A stretch of 64,000 nucleotides of DNA from Salinispirillum sp. LH 10-3-1 (GCF_030643825.1 NZ_CP101717.1:1364001-1428000); one strand, 5' to 3'. Shown: positions 19,564 through 29,115, counted from the first letter of the stretch. The notes: generated from the sequence alone by a model not told the origin. Program-made: numbers and translations.

Positions 19564-19696
19564 GCAAAGGATGTGGTGCCTTAAGAATAAACGAGCACCG
19601 AGCTTAGCGATTTTCAGTATGAAATCAACGGCTTGTTGCAATGCGGTCCATTCACTCTGGCAACTCGTATAGACAACAGAAAGCTACACAAAAAGG

Positions 19697-19725
19697 TTGA
19701 CAGGCAGCTGAATTAAGGCTGTTAT
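19697..19725 (+). promoter_or_regulatory. Predicted sigma-70 promoter for the gene at 19922
   Basis: TTGACA (19697-19702), 17-nt spacer, TGTTAT (19720-19725). This would give a leader of roughly 190 nt before the start codon. The leader contains a GCGGCCA / TGGCCGC hairpin (19866-19884). Confidence 0.6.
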
Positions 19726-19921
19726 GAAGGTGAAAACGGCAAAAAGTTACACGGGTATATCAAAAAACGTCACGAATGCAGTGGTTTTAGGTATGCCCGC
19801 ACAGTTCACTCACAACAATACGAGTGGAGCCGTAAGGGCATGATAGCCCACCTCGGGTTATCTGCGCGGCCAATGACTGGCCGCCAACGTCCTTCACGCC
19901 CTCTGCCACTAGGAGGTGTCT

Positions 19922-20539
19922 ATGACTGCTCAAGCGCAATCCGGTGTTTTTTGGCGAATAGTAGACGAAAGTGGGGCTGGACCTGACTCGGTAACGCTGG
20001 TGTTTCAAACACCCAGCGAAACCAGTAACAGCATGCAACTTGAAACCGACATTGTGACGGCGGAATACCTGTCTTACATTGGCAAGCAACACATTGATGT
20101 GGCTTGGACAACGGAAGACTCGGAACTGCTGACCATCCTGCTGCAAAAGCAATTTCCCGATCGATTCGATTCTGAACAAGGTATGCACCTAGACCTGGGC
20201 GATGAAGCCATTGTTGATACGCTGGCGGTTATCGCAGCCGCTCGATTTGGCAATGCCCAAGACAGTACCGATTGGATATCCGAACGTCCTTGGAATACCT
20301 TGCAGCGTTCTTACGAAGTAGGGGATATGGTTGCCTTGGCGACCGATGAGGGCTTTTGCCTAGGCGTATTAGTGGAACTGGATGCAGTAGAGGCGCAAGT
20401 CGTATTGCTGCAATGGGTTGATGGGCAAACCGCAGAGTGCGAAGCCCGTTTGCACGAACTGATTCGGGTTTATAAAGCTGATCTGCTGCCCGATACCTTT
20501 GGCCACGTCATGCCAGTTGCAGGAGAGCTGGTGCACTGA
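19922..20539 (+). CDS. Unknown soluble protein
   Basis: 205 residues, acidic, no signal peptide or membrane segment. The second half (from about residue 120) has a small beta-barrel look (YEVGDMVALATDEGFCLGVLVELDAVEAQVVLLQWVDG), with alternating strands typical of an SH3-like or PilZ-like domain, but no motif is decisive. AGGAGG ends 5 nt before ATG 19922, so I prefer it to the GTG two codons earlier. Upstream of phoH on the same strand with a 130-nt gap. Function not recognised. Confidence 0.6.
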   Translation: MTAQAQSGVFWRIVDESGAGPDSVTLVFQTPSETSNSMQLETDIVTAEYLSYIGKQHIDVAWTTEDSELLTILLQKQFPDRFDSEQGMHLDLGDEAIVDTLAVIAAARFGNAQDSTDWISERPWNTLQRSYEVGDMVALATDEGFCLGVLVELDAVEAQVVLLQWVDGQTAECEARLHELIRVYKADLLPDTFGHVMPVAGELVH

Positions 20540-20669
20540 TATCCGTTAGATAAATGAGAGCGGCGGCGTTGGTCTGCAAGCTGACGCCGCCCGTTTCGGG
20601 GGCGAGACATTCTGGTATGCCTCCAATTGCGAATTCAAACCATGCCATAGACTGGCTAAGGAACGTTGA

Positions 20670-22052
20670 ATGAGTGAGATCAAGATTTACGCGCTGGACA
20701 CGAATGTACTGATTCACGACCCTAACGCACTCTTTAATTTTGAAGAACACGAAGTCCTTATTCCCATGGTGGTACTCGAAGAGCTCGACAAGCTCAAAGT
20801 GGGTACCACGCCACTGGCTGCCGATTGCCGTCAAGCGGTTCGTACCATCGACCGGATCATTGGCGACGCCTCACCCACAGATGTTATCCGCGGTGTTCCC
20901 ATTCCACGTCTCGACGGCGGCCATCAAGGCAAACTGTCAATTTTAATGCCACACGGAGAAGCCGCTGCGGGTGGCACGCTGCAAGCCCACGTAAACGACA
21001 ACAAAATCATCAATGACTTACTGCACCTACAAGGGCGTTACCAAGCCCGCAAAGTAGTGCTGGTCACCAAAGACATCAATATGCGTCTCAAGGCACGGGG
21101 CTGTGGCCTAGACGCTGAGGATTACCATAACGACCAGTTGATCACTGACATTGATCGACTGAACAAAGGTTACATCACTGTTGAAGGTGATTTCTGGGAC
21201 GCCATGGAATCTCAAGGCCATATTGACATCGACGGCCAGAAGCAGCAAAAGATACCGCGTGCGCACCTGGACAACCTAATTGGCACCGAGTACTTCCCCT
21301 GTCAATTCATTGTCGACGAACGCGACTTTATTGGGCGAATTGTTGCCGTAGAACCCGATACCGTCACCCTGGAGTTGTTCAACGAAGGTATTTTGATGCG
21401 CCAGAAAGCGTGGGGATTAAACCCGCGTGATGCTTTTCAGGCCATGGCCATGCGCCTGTTGTTAGACCCGGAAATCGACTTGGTATCGCTTAATGGCCCC
21501 GCCGGCTCTGGTAAAACCATTTTGGCGTTAGCCTGCGCTTTGGAACAAACGGTAGAAACCAAGCTCTACAAGCGCATCGTGGCGACGCGGAGCACCCGTG
21601 GGCTCGATGAAGACATCGGCTTCTTGCCCGGTACCGAAACGGACAAGATGGCGCCTTGGTTAGGCGCCTTTACCGACAACTTAGAAGCGCTGCATGCGGA
21701 AGATTACGACCCGAACAGCAGCGAGCATTACGTGGGCGCAAACATGCCATTGCACTTCAAGTCGATGAACTTTGTGCGCGGGCGTAGCTTCCAACATACC
21801 TTGCTGATCGTAGATGAGGCGCAAAACCTGACGCCGCATCAAATAAAAACCATCATCACGCGGGCCGGTGAAGGCACTAAGGTGGTGTGTCTGGGCAATC
21901 TGGCGCAGATAGATACACCGTATCTGGGGCCAACCAGCTCTGGTCTGACCTACATGACCGAGCGCTTTAAAAGCTTTGAGTTTGGCGGTTCGCTGAGCTT
22001 GCTGGGGGTAGCGCGCAGTCGTTTGGCTGCATACGCCGAACAGTATTTGTAG
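20670..22052 (+). CDS. PhoH-family protein with N-terminal PIN domain
   Basis: 460 residues. A PIN ribonuclease-like domain (about 1-135) has acidic residues in YALDTNVLIHD, VVLEELDKLK and VTKDINMRLKA. A PhoH ATPase domain (about 240-460) has Walker A GPAGSGKT near 276, Walker B LLIVDEAQNL and the arginine-rich RSTRGLDEDIGFLPG. This fusion (PhoH2) is reported in other bacteria as an RNA helicase with RNase activity. The RNA substrate is unknown here. A family B REP pair follows. Confidence 0.9.
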   Translation: MSEIKIYALDTNVLIHDPNALFNFEEHEVLIPMVVLEELDKLKVGTTPLAADCRQAVRTIDRIIGDASPTDVIRGVPIPRLDGGHQGKLSILMPHGEAAAGGTLQAHVNDNKIINDLLHLQGRYQARKVVLVTKDINMRLKARGCGLDAEDYHNDQLITDIDRLNKGYITVEGDFWDAMESQGHIDIDGQKQQKIPRAHLDNLIGTEYFPCQFIVDERDFIGRIVAVEPDTVTLELFNEGILMRQKAWGLNPRDAFQAMAMRLLLDPEIDLVSLNGPAGSGKTILALACALEQTVETKLYKRIVATRSTRGLDEDIGFLPGTETDKMAPWLGAFTDNLEALHAEDYDPNSSEHYVGANMPLHFKSMNFVRGRSFQHTLLIVDEAQNLTPHQIKTIITRAGEGTKVVCLGNLAQIDTPYLGPTSSGLTYMTERFKSFEFGGSLSLLGVARSRLAAYAEQYL

Positions 22053-22082
22053 GAAACTGCCCGCTGGTCGGATGATTCGCCC

Positions 22083-22144
22083 GGCGGGTGTAAACACACC
22101 GCCCTACGTCCCGGCTAACCGTAGGGCGGGTATTTATACCCGCC
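22083..22144. repeat. Inverted pair of family B REPs
   Basis: Left unit in inverted orientation ends GCCCTAC (22083-22107). Right unit starts GTAGGGCGGG (22121-22144). The pair lies in the phoH-gacA gap and could form one long hairpin in the transcript. Confidence 0.88.
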
Positions 22145-22262
22145 GTATAGCGGTCTATCAGGTCACGGCTGTCCTAATCAAACAAAACACTGCATTCACA
22201 TCTTTGCACTACTTTGACGGTAAGGTAGACTCAACCTATAGCCTGTGGCAAGAGTACATAAC

Positions 22263-22922
22263 ATGATCAGCGTGATATTGGTCGATGATCACGATCTCGT
22301 GAGAATGGGCATCAGAAGGCTGCTCGAAGACATCGACAGCATCAAGATTGTGGGTGAAGCGAACAGTGGTGAGCAAGCGCTCATTTTGGCGCGTGAGCTG
22401 AAGCCACAAGTGATTTTGATGGACGTCAAGATGCCCGGCATCGGTGGGCTCGAGGCCACAAGACGTCTGCACGCCGCACAGCCGGAAACCAAAGTAATTG
22501 TGGTGACTTCGTGCACGGAAGACCCATTCCCCAGCCGCTTGCTGAAAGCCGGTGCTGCAGGTTACCTCACGAAAGGTGCCGGCATCGATGAAATGGTCTT
22601 GGCGATCAACAGCGTCGCCCGTGGTCAGCGCTATTTGAGCCCTGAAATTGCCCAGCGTATGGCGTTAAACTCTTTCTCTGGTGAAAACACGGAGAACCCA
22701 TTGGATGCCTTGTCCGAGCGGGAAATGCAGATCACTATGATGATTGTGAACTGTCACAAGGTGCAGGCCATTTCAGACAAGCTGTGCTTGAGCCCCAAAA
22801 CGGTGAATACTTACCGTTATCGCATCTTTGAAAAACTGAACATTGGCAGCGACGTTGAGCTGACACATTTGGCTTTACGCCATGGTCTAGTAGAAACCAG
22901 TGACATGGAGCGTCTAAACTGA
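22263..22922 (+). CDS. gacA: GacA/UvrY response regulator
   Basis: 219 residues: receiver domain with phospho-acceptor Asp54 in VILMDVKMPG and acidic pocket VDDHD, then a LuxR-type helix-turn-helix (LSEREMQITMMIVNCHKVQAISDKLCLSPKTVNTYRYRIFEKL). It is the response regulator of the Gac/Bar system that activates small RNAs titrating CsrA/RsmA. Its place directly before uvrC, 4 nt apart, is the classical GacA-UvrC pair. I start at ATG 22263 (MISVILVDD); the GTG 18 nt earlier adds residues outside the domain. Confidence 0.95.
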   Translation: MISVILVDDHDLVRMGIRRLLEDIDSIKIVGEANSGEQALILARELKPQVILMDVKMPGIGGLEATRRLHAAQPETKVIVVTSCTEDPFPSRLLKAGAAGYLTKGAGIDEMVLAINSVARGQRYLSPEIAQRMALNSFSGENTENPLDALSEREMQITMMIVNCHKVQAISDKLCLSPKTVNTYRYRIFEKLNIGSDVELTHLALRHGLVETSDMERLN

Positions 22923-22926
22923 CGTC

Positions 22927-24780
22927 ATGACTGAGTTTTCTGATTCTTCCGCGCGTGCGGTGTTCGACCATCAATCTTTTCTAAAAACGCTCACCCCCAA
23001 GCCGGGGGTGTATCGTATGTTTGGCGACGACGGCGACCTGTTGTACGTCGGCAAAGCCAAAAACCTCAAAAATCGCGTCAGCAGTTACTTTCGCGCCCGT
23101 GGTCTGACCAATAAAACGGTTGCTCTGGTGCAACGCATTGCACGCATCGAAATCACCGTCACGCACAGTGAAACCGAAGCGTTGTTGTTGGAACAAACGC
23201 TGATCAAAACCCATCGCCCGCCATACAACATCATGCTGGTGGACGACAAAGGCTACCCTTATATCTTTCTGTCTTCCGAGCAGCAGTGGCCGGGTTTACA
23301 CCTGCATCGCGGTGCCCGTAAAAAGAAAGGGCAGTATTTTGGTCCTTTTCCCAGCGCCAGTGCAGTGCGTGAAAGCCTGTCGACCCTGCAGAAAGCTTTT
23401 AAAGTTCGTCAGTGCGAAGACAGTGTTTTCCAAGGGCGCTCGCGACCGTGTTTGCAGTATCAAATAAAACGCTGCAAAGCGCCCTGTGTTGGCTACGTAA
23501 CGGAAGACGAATACGCCGACGACCTGCACAAAACCGAATTGTTTTTGACTGGCAAAAATCAGGACTTGTTGAATGACATCCATCGGCAGATGGACGAAGC
23601 TGCAGCCGAGCTGAAATTCGAGCAGGCCGCTGAGTATCGTGACCAAGTGCTCCTGCTGCGTAAAATCCAAGAGCAACAGCACGTCGAGGGCAAGCAGGGC
23701 AATGTGGACATCATTGCGGCGGTTTACGAAGGACGAGGCTGTTGCGTGCATCAACTGATGGTGCGTAATGGCCGCTTGATCGGCAGCAAAACCCATCACC
23801 CGAAACCCGGTATCGCTGAAACGGCTGAAGAACTGATAGAGGCCTACATTGGGCAGTACTACCTAGGTGCTACCGGCCGCGAGATCCCGCCAGAGATTAT
23901 TCCAGTGCCCAACCTCGGTGCCGACAGCATCAGTGTACTGAGTCAGGCACTTACGGAAAGCGCGCAGCGTAAGGTTACCTTGCGAGGGCAGGTGCGAGGT
24001 GACCGTGCTAAATGGCGCGACCTCGCTCTGACCAACGCCACTGAACAATTGGCCATGCACATTGCGGGCAAAGACAGCGTTGAAGCGCGCTTTCGCAAGC
24101 TGGAAGAAGCACTGAAGTTGCCAGAGCCCATTCAGCGCATGGAGTGTTTCGACATCTCCCACAGCCATGGCGAGGCCACCGTTGCCAGTTGCGTGGTGTT
24201 TGACCGCCAGGGGCCAGCGAAGCGATTGTATCGTCGGTTTAATATCGAAGGCATCACGGGCGGTGATGATTATGCCGCCATGCAGCAAGCGCTTACACGG
24301 CGCTACAGTCGCCTGATGAAGGAAGAGACTCCGTTGCCGGACCTCATCATCATCGATGGCGGCAAAGGCCAACTAGGCGTAGCGCAGGAGGTTATGGCCG
24401 AGCTGGGTATTCAACCGCGCTTACTGGGCATCGCCAAAGGCATCACCCGTAAAGCCGGTATGGAAACCCTGTATCTGGATGACGCGCAGCATGAAATCGT
24501 CATCGACAAGCATTCGCCGGGCTTGCACCTGTTGCAGCACATTCGTGACGAATCGCACCGCTTCGCCATAGCCGGGCACCGAGCGCGCCGTGACAAAACG
24601 CGTACGCGTTCGTTGTTGGACGATATTCCCGGTATTGGGAATGAACGCCGCAAGGCCTTGGTGCGGCATTTTGGCAGCGGTATCGTGGTAAAAAGCGCCA
24701 GCGTGGATGAAATAGCCAAGGTGAAGGGCGTCAGTCGAGCGCTGGCACAGTCGATCTATGACTTCCTGCACTCTGCCTAG
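22927..24780 (+). CDS. uvrC: UvrABC excinuclease subunit C
   Basis: 617-residue nucleotide excision repair nuclease. GIY-YIG 3'-incision domain at the N-terminus (GVYRMFGDDGDLLYVGKAKNLKNR), UVR motif near 210 (AAAELKFEQAAEYRDQV), an RNase H-like 5'-incision domain (FDISHSHGEATVASCVVF, PDLIIIDGGKGQLG) and paired helix-hairpin-helix motifs at the end (LLDDIPGIGNERRKALVRHFGS). Full length. Follows gacA by 4 nt; no pgsA follows as it would in E. coli, a REP pair does. Confidence 0.97.
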   Translation: MTEFSDSSARAVFDHQSFLKTLTPKPGVYRMFGDDGDLLYVGKAKNLKNRVSSYFRARGLTNKTVALVQRIARIEITVTHSETEALLLEQTLIKTHRPPYNIMLVDDKGYPYIFLSSEQQWPGLHLHRGARKKKGQYFGPFPSASAVRESLSTLQKAFKVRQCEDSVFQGRSRPCLQYQIKRCKAPCVGYVTEDEYADDLHKTELFLTGKNQDLLNDIHRQMDEAAAELKFEQAAEYRDQVLLLRKIQEQQHVEGKQGNVDIIAAVYEGRGCCVHQLMVRNGRLIGSKTHHPKPGIAETAEELIEAYIGQYYLGATGREIPPEIIPVPNLGADSISVLSQALTESAQRKVTLRGQVRGDRAKWRDLALTNATEQLAMHIAGKDSVEARFRKLEEALKLPEPIQRMECFDISHSHGEATVASCVVFDRQGPAKRLYRRFNIEGITGGDDYAAMQQALTRRYSRLMKEETPLPDLIIIDGGKGQLGVAQEVMAELGIQPRLLGIAKGITRKAGMETLYLDDAQHEIVIDKHSPGLHLLQHIRDESHRFAIAGHRARRDKTRTRSLLDDIPGIGNERRKALVRHFGSGIVVKSASVDEIAKVKGVSRALAQSIYDFLHSA

Positions 24781-24792
24781 CAACGGCTTGCT

Positions 24793-24861
24793 GGCGGGTG
24801 TAAACACCACGCCCTACGTGGTTGAGTTTGACTCGGTGTAGGGCAGGTGTTTACACCTGCC
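24793..24861. repeat. Inverted pair of family B REPs after uvrC
   Basis: Inverted unit GGCGGGTGTAAACACCACGC ending CCTAC (24793-24817) and direct unit GTAGGGCAGGTGTTTACACC ending TGCC (24838-24861), about 12 nt after the uvrC stop. Confidence 0.88.
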
Positions 24862-24943
24862 ACTGCCTACTTAGTATCCTGCTGCCAGTAGTTATTCCCC
24901 TCACGTTCGAGTAAACTCTCCGCGTCTTTTCTGACTTCTTATC

Positions 24944-25786
24944 ATGAATCTCATTTCATTCGATTCTTTACGAACATTGCATTTATCCGGCGTTCGCTAC
25001 GTAAAACCCGAACATTTTTTGCGCCATGAAACAGAAATTCGTGCCGCCGATTGGGTGCTGTTCCCCGAGTATTGGCAACTGAATACATTGCACTACGCAT
25101 GGAATTGTCGCGTCTTTCCCAGCCCTGCTACCTACGTACTTGGTCACGACAAGATAGAGATGACGCGAGTGTTTCGCGCTGTTGTACCGCGGAACACGCC
25201 AGATACCCTCATTGCACCAAACACACCGTATGAGCAGGAGCGCGTTTGGGAGTACATGGACACACCCTTTGTGGCCAAAATCCCGCGCGCCAGCATGGGG
25301 GAGGGGGTGTTTCTGATCAATGAACGCCACCAGTGGCGTGAATACTGCGCGCAGACCCCTGTACTCTATGCCCAAGAATATCTGCCCATAGACCGTGATA
25401 TGCGCATCATTGTAGCCGGTAAGCAAATACTGGGCGGATACTGGCGTTTGCAGTCAGACAACGGCTTCCACAACAACATCAGCCAGGGTGGCATCGTCGA
25501 GCACGCACCATTGCATCCCGCGGCGGTTGAGCTGGTGGTGAATTTGGCTCAGCGTTTGAACATTGATCACGCCGGGTTCGACGTTGCTATGGTCGGCGAC
25601 CATCCTTATGTCTTCGAGTTCAATAGGCTCTTTGGTAATCAGGGCATGCCGAGAATGGATCAGGCCTTGGCCGCAGCAATTCAGCCCTACCTCTACGACC
25701 AATTGTCGAAAGCCAGTGGCACGCCAGCGGATATTCTTCAGGCGGCGGGCGTCACAGTGCTACCGGATATAGACACCGCAATCTAG
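24944..25786 (+). CDS. ATP-grasp (RimK-like) protein of unknown substrate
   Basis: 280 residues. The ATP-grasp core is visible: TPFVAKIPRASMGEGVFLI (first ATP-binding lysine and glycine-rich loop), LYAQEYLPIDRDMRIIVAG (hinge and metal region), NISQGGIVEH and, at the end, HAGFDVAMVGDHPYVFEFNRLFGNQG with the metal-binding Glu-x-Asn. This is the RimK / glutathione synthetase-like layout for carboxylate-amine ligases. Substrates cannot be read from sequence and no peptide precursor gene is next to it. The stop codon overlaps that of the convergent lysE-type gene. Confidence 0.75.
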   Translation: MNLISFDSLRTLHLSGVRYVKPEHFLRHETEIRAADWVLFPEYWQLNTLHYAWNCRVFPSPATYVLGHDKIEMTRVFRAVVPRNTPDTLIAPNTPYEQERVWEYMDTPFVAKIPRASMGEGVFLINERHQWREYCAQTPVLYAQEYLPIDRDMRIIVAGKQILGGYWRLQSDNGFHNNISQGGIVEHAPLHPAAVELVVNLAQRLNIDHAGFDVAMVGDHPYVFEFNRLFGNQGMPRMDQALAAAIQPYLYDQLSKASGTPADILQAAGVTVLPDIDTAI

Positions 25787-26400
25787 CCCTTGCCTGCTAA
25801 AAACAACCCGGCAGCAATCATCAACGAGCCTGCACTGCGGTTCATCGCTTTCATCGCCTTTTCGGACTGGAAGAAGCGTCGAGCGGTCGAAATGCCTCCA
25901 GCAATCAGCATAAGACCTAACATCAGTCCCAGCATAGTCAGGCCGACTACCAGGCCGATGTCGGTGCGCGTTAATCGCGTCAGATCGATGAACGTCGGTA
26001 AGAAGGCAATGTAGAACAGAATGACTTTGGGGTTCGATGCCGAAATCAAGAAGCCTTGGAAGAAACTGGCCATTGAGCTAGGTAAAGCGGTAGCACCTGT
26101 CAGAGACTGTACCTTTACCGGTGTTGTCCACATTTTCCAGCCGAGATAAACCAAGTAGACCGCACCAACGATACGAATAACGGTGAACAGCTCGCTCCAG
26201 TTCTCTGCAATGGCGGCCAAACCGAAGCACGCCAACAGCAAGTATATGATGTCACTGACCGTCATGCCAAAGGCCAGAGGGAAGCAAGAGGCGATACCCG
26301 AAGTCATACCGCGAGCCAATAAGGCAAAGATGCCCGGTCCCGGGGTGATGGCGAAAATAAAGATCGCAATGAAATAAGTAATCGCGCTTTCGATGGTCAC
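25783..26400 (-). CDS. LysE/RhtB-family amino acid exporter
   Basis: 205 residues with six hydrophobic segments. The N-terminal block ITPGPGIFALLARGMTSGIASCFPLAFGMTVSDIIYLLLACFG is the family signature, and NPKVILFYIAFLPTFI follows mid-protein. The members export amino acids or homoserine lactones; the substrate is not predictable. I choose GTG 26400 (MTIESAIT), which has AAAGG 11 nt upstream, over a TTG three codons earlier that sits too close to it. Stop codon shared in antisense with the ATP-grasp gene. Confidence 0.88.
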   Translation of the reverse strand: MTIESAITYFIAIFIFAITPGPGIFALLARGMTSGIASCFPLAFGMTVSDIIYLLLACFGLAAIAENWSELFTVIRIVGAVYLVYLGWKMWTTPVKVQSLTGATALPSSMASFFQGFLISASNPKVILFYIAFLPTFIDLTRLTRTDIGLVVGLTMLGLMLGLMLIAGGISTARRFFQSEKAMKAMNRSAGSLMIAAGLFLAGKG

Positions 26401-26520
26401 GGCGAGCAAAGCCTTTAAAGGTGTCTACCATATATGGTTGCAGAATAGGCCAAGCAGCGCCAGACTCTTCGTCTGCATCACTGTAGACAGATCGTATCAC
26501 TAACCGTACAGGAGTAGTTT

Positions 26521-26715
26521 ATGCCCACCATTCATGTGGAATTATGGGAAGGTCGGCCGTTGGCCGCACGCAAGCAGTTAATCGAAGAACTGACGGAAAC
26601 AACCACGCGTGTATTGGGTTGCAGCAAGGCTTCCGTTCAAGTGATCTTAAACGAAGTTAAAAAAGAAAACTGGGGTATGGGCGGTGAACTGTGCTCGGAA
26701 CGGTTCCCTGACTGA
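26521..26715 (+). CDS. 4-oxalocrotonate tautomerase-like protein
   Basis: 64 residues beginning MPTIHVELWEGR. Pro2, which becomes the N-terminal catalytic base after Met removal, is present. The family tail (SKASVQVILNEVKKENWGMGGELCSERFP) matches the 4-OT fold, including the ENWGMGG stretch. Members act as tautomerases on small oxo-acids, usually as hexamers; the physiological substrate is unknown without a catabolic context. Followed after 30 nt by a GFA-family gene, possibly in one transcript. Confidence 0.88.
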   Translation: MPTIHVELWEGRPLAARKQLIEELTETTTRVLGCSKASVQVILNEVKKENWGMGGELCSERFPD

Positions 26716-26745
26716 CCATTAAATATTTGAACAGGAGAGGGTGTA

Positions 26746-27135
26746 ATGCATAACGGAAATTGTTTGTGCGGGCAGGTTAGCTATGAGCTGAATGCTGAAC
26801 CGGATCGCATTGATCTGTGCCACTGTTCAGTGTGTCGCAAGGCGCATGGCAGTGTGTTGTCCGCTGGTGCCTCCGTGCCTGCCGGCGCGTTCAATATTCT
26901 AACCGGCGAAGCATTGCTGCACTATTTCGAGTCTTCTCCGGGCAAGCGTCGCTATTTTTGTCGTAACTGCGGCACCCACCTATTTGCTCGCACCACAGCA
27001 AATCCAGATGTGGTACGACTTAGAGTGGCAACGCTCAACACAGACTTAACCCACCCTGTTGTAAAAACGCTGCACCTTGACTCCGCCCCGCACTGGTTTG
27101 CCGATACCGTGCAGTATCAAGTGCCTCCTGCCTAA
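26746..27135 (+). CDS. GFA-family zinc protein
   Basis: 129-residue protein of the GFA (glutathione-dependent formaldehyde-activating enzyme-like) fold. Zinc-binding cysteines in NCLCGQVSY, DLCHCSVCRKAHGS and YFCRNCGTHLFA. Most members, this one included, carry no evidence for formaldehyde activity and the role is unknown. SD AGGAGAGG lies before ATG. It converges on the acyl-CoA synthetase with 11 nt between stop codons. Confidence 0.88.
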   Translation: MHNGNCLCGQVSYELNAEPDRIDLCHCSVCRKAHGSVLSAGASVPAGAFNILTGEALLHYFESSPGKRRYFCRNCGTHLFARTTANPDVVRLRVATLNTDLTHPVVKTLHLDSAPHWFADTVQYQVPPA

Positions 27136-27146
27136 AGGAGGGTGAT

Positions 27147-29054
27147 CTAGGGCAGGTCGGCAGGCTCCAGCAGACAACGATTCACCAAGGCCTGCTGAAT
27201 TTCCGGCAAGCACGCCGGGTCGTCAATGGTTGAGGGCACTGTGTAGGCTTCGCCAGCGGCGATTTGACGCAGCAGTTTGCGCAGTATTTTCCCTGATCGC
27301 GTTTTCGGCAGTCGTGCGACCTGCAAGGCATGATGAAAGCAAGCAACGGCGCCGATGTTGTGACGCATATGCTCAACCAACACGCGTTCAAGCTCTGCTT
27401 CAGTGATGTCTGCTCCGTCTTTCAGCACCACCAATCCGAGGGGTTTTTGTCCCTTCAAATCATCCGGCATGCCGATCACGGCGCATTCGGCTACCGCTGG
27501 ATGGGCTGCGATGATTTCCTCCATCTCGCCAGTCGACAAACGATGGCCTGCGACATTGATCACGTCGTCTATGCGCCCCATGATGAAGACATAACCGTCC
27601 GCATCACAATAGCCACCGTCTCCCGTCAGGTAGTATCCGGGGTAGGTTTCCAAGTAACCACGCTGATAGCGCTCATGGTCTTGCCACAGGGTCGCCAAAC
27701 AGCCTGGTGGCAGAGGTAAGCGGAGAGCAATGGCGCCTTGTTCGCCGGTGGGTACAGGTTGTCCCGCTTCATCGAGCACCGCGACTTGATAGCCCGGCAC
27801 CGGAAAGGTGGCTGAGCCGGCTTTGGTGGGTTTGGGTTCGATGCCCATCAGATTCGCACATACCGGCCAGCCGGTTTCGGTCTGCCACCAGTGGTCGATC
27901 ACCGGCTTGCCCGTTTTCTCACTGATCCAGTCATAAGTGGGTGGGTCCAGACGCTCACCCGCTACAAAAATGTATGTCAGGGCTGATAGGTCATGGTGGC
28001 GCAAGCCCTCGGCATTAGGGTCTTCTTTCTTGATGGCGCGAAACGCCGTTGGCGCGGCAAACAGCGCCTTCACACGGTACTCCGCGCACACCCGCCAAAA
28101 GGCACTGGCATCGGGTGTGCGCACAGGCTTGCCTTCGTACAACACCGTGCTGCAACCGGCGATCAAGGGTGCGTATAGGATAAAAGAATGACCGACTACC
28201 CAGCCAATGTCCGACGCGGCCCAAAATACCTCGCCGGGTTTCATATCATACACGGCACGCATGGCGAAGTTGAGCGCCACGGCATGCCCGCCATTGTCAC
28301 GCTGCACCCCCTTGGGCTTGCCGGTGGTGCCAGAAGTATAGAGCACATAGAGTGGGTCAGTACCGGAAACCGGTGTGCAACCGACTGGTTCAGCCTTGGT
28401 CATGGCTTGCTGCCAATCAATGTCCCTTGGCTCTTGCAAGGCCGCCGTTTGTTCCGGGCGCTGAAAGATGATGCAGCGCTGGGCGGGGTAGTTAGCTTGC
28501 GCTAAGGCTTCGTCCAGCAGCGGTTTATAGGGAATGACCTTGGCAATCTCGATGCCGCAGGAGGCGGATACCACAACTTTAGGGCGTACATCATCAATGC
28601 GCACGGCTAATTCATGCGGTGCAAAACCGCCAAACACCACCGAATGAATGGCCCCCAGGCGTGCCACCGCCAACATAGCCACCAAGGCTTCTGGAATCAT
28701 GGGCATATAAATCACCACGGTATCGCCTTTTTCCACACCTTGGTTGCGTAACACGCCGGCAAATAAAGCGGTGTCTTCCAGTAGCTGCTGATAGGTGATG
28801 GCGCGCTTCTGGTCGGTCACGGGGGAGTCGTAATAAATGGCAACTTGATCGGCACGGCCATTTTGAACATGATGGTCTAAGGCCATGTAACAGGTGTTCA
28901 TTTCGCCGTCCGCAAACCAGCGGGCAATACCATGCTCATCCTGAGAGATGATTTTTTGGGGCGCTTTAAACCAGGGGAGGCGAGCTGCTTCCGCATCCCA
29001 AAAGGCTTCGGGCTGATGGAGAGCGAGTTCGTATTGATCGTTATAGGTCATCAT
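27147..29054 (-). CDS. prpE: Propionyl-CoA synthetase (acyl-CoA synthetase, PrpE type)
   Basis: 635-residue acyl-adenylate-forming enzyme. LYVLYTSGTTGKPKG (phosphate loop), HWWQTETGWPV, YLTGDGGYCDADGYVFIMGRIDDVINVAGHRLSTGEME (hinge) and PKTRSGKILRKLLRQIAAGE with the acetylatable lysine. The mid-protein HSVVFGGFAPHELAVRIDDVRPKVVV fits propionyl-CoA rather than acetyl-CoA synthetases. Close paralogues using other short acids remain possible. I start at ATG 29054 (MMTYNDQ); the longest frame would run into an operator palindrome at 29116. Fits with propionyl-CoA made by the valine pathway nearby. Confidence 0.88.
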   Translation of the reverse strand: MMTYNDQYELALHQPEAFWDAEAARLPWFKAPQKIISQDEHGIARWFADGEMNTCYMALDHHVQNGRADQVAIYYDSPVTDQKRAITYQQLLEDTALFAGVLRNQGVEKGDTVVIYMPMIPEALVAMLAVARLGAIHSVVFGGFAPHELAVRIDDVRPKVVVSASCGIEIAKVIPYKPLLDEALAQANYPAQRCIIFQRPEQTAALQEPRDIDWQQAMTKAEPVGCTPVSGTDPLYVLYTSGTTGKPKGVQRDNGGHAVALNFAMRAVYDMKPGEVFWAASDIGWVVGHSFILYAPLIAGCSTVLYEGKPVRTPDASAFWRVCAEYRVKALFAAPTAFRAIKKEDPNAEGLRHHDLSALTYIFVAGERLDPPTYDWISEKTGKPVIDHWWQTETGWPVCANLMGIEPKPTKAGSATFPVPGYQVAVLDEAGQPVPTGEQGAIALRLPLPPGCLATLWQDHERYQRGYLETYPGYYLTGDGGYCDADGYVFIMGRIDDVINVAGHRLSTGEMEEIIAAHPAVAECAVIGMPDDLKGQKPLGLVVLKDGADITEAELERVLVEHMRHNIGAVACFHHALQVARLPKTRSGKILRKLLRQIAAGEAYTVPSTIDDPACLPEIQQALVNRCLLEPADLP

Positions 29055-29115
29055 GGTGGCTGCCTTTTTTGTTGTTATTGCGGTACCGAAGTACGGACGT
29101 CCAATGTTTTTGGTT

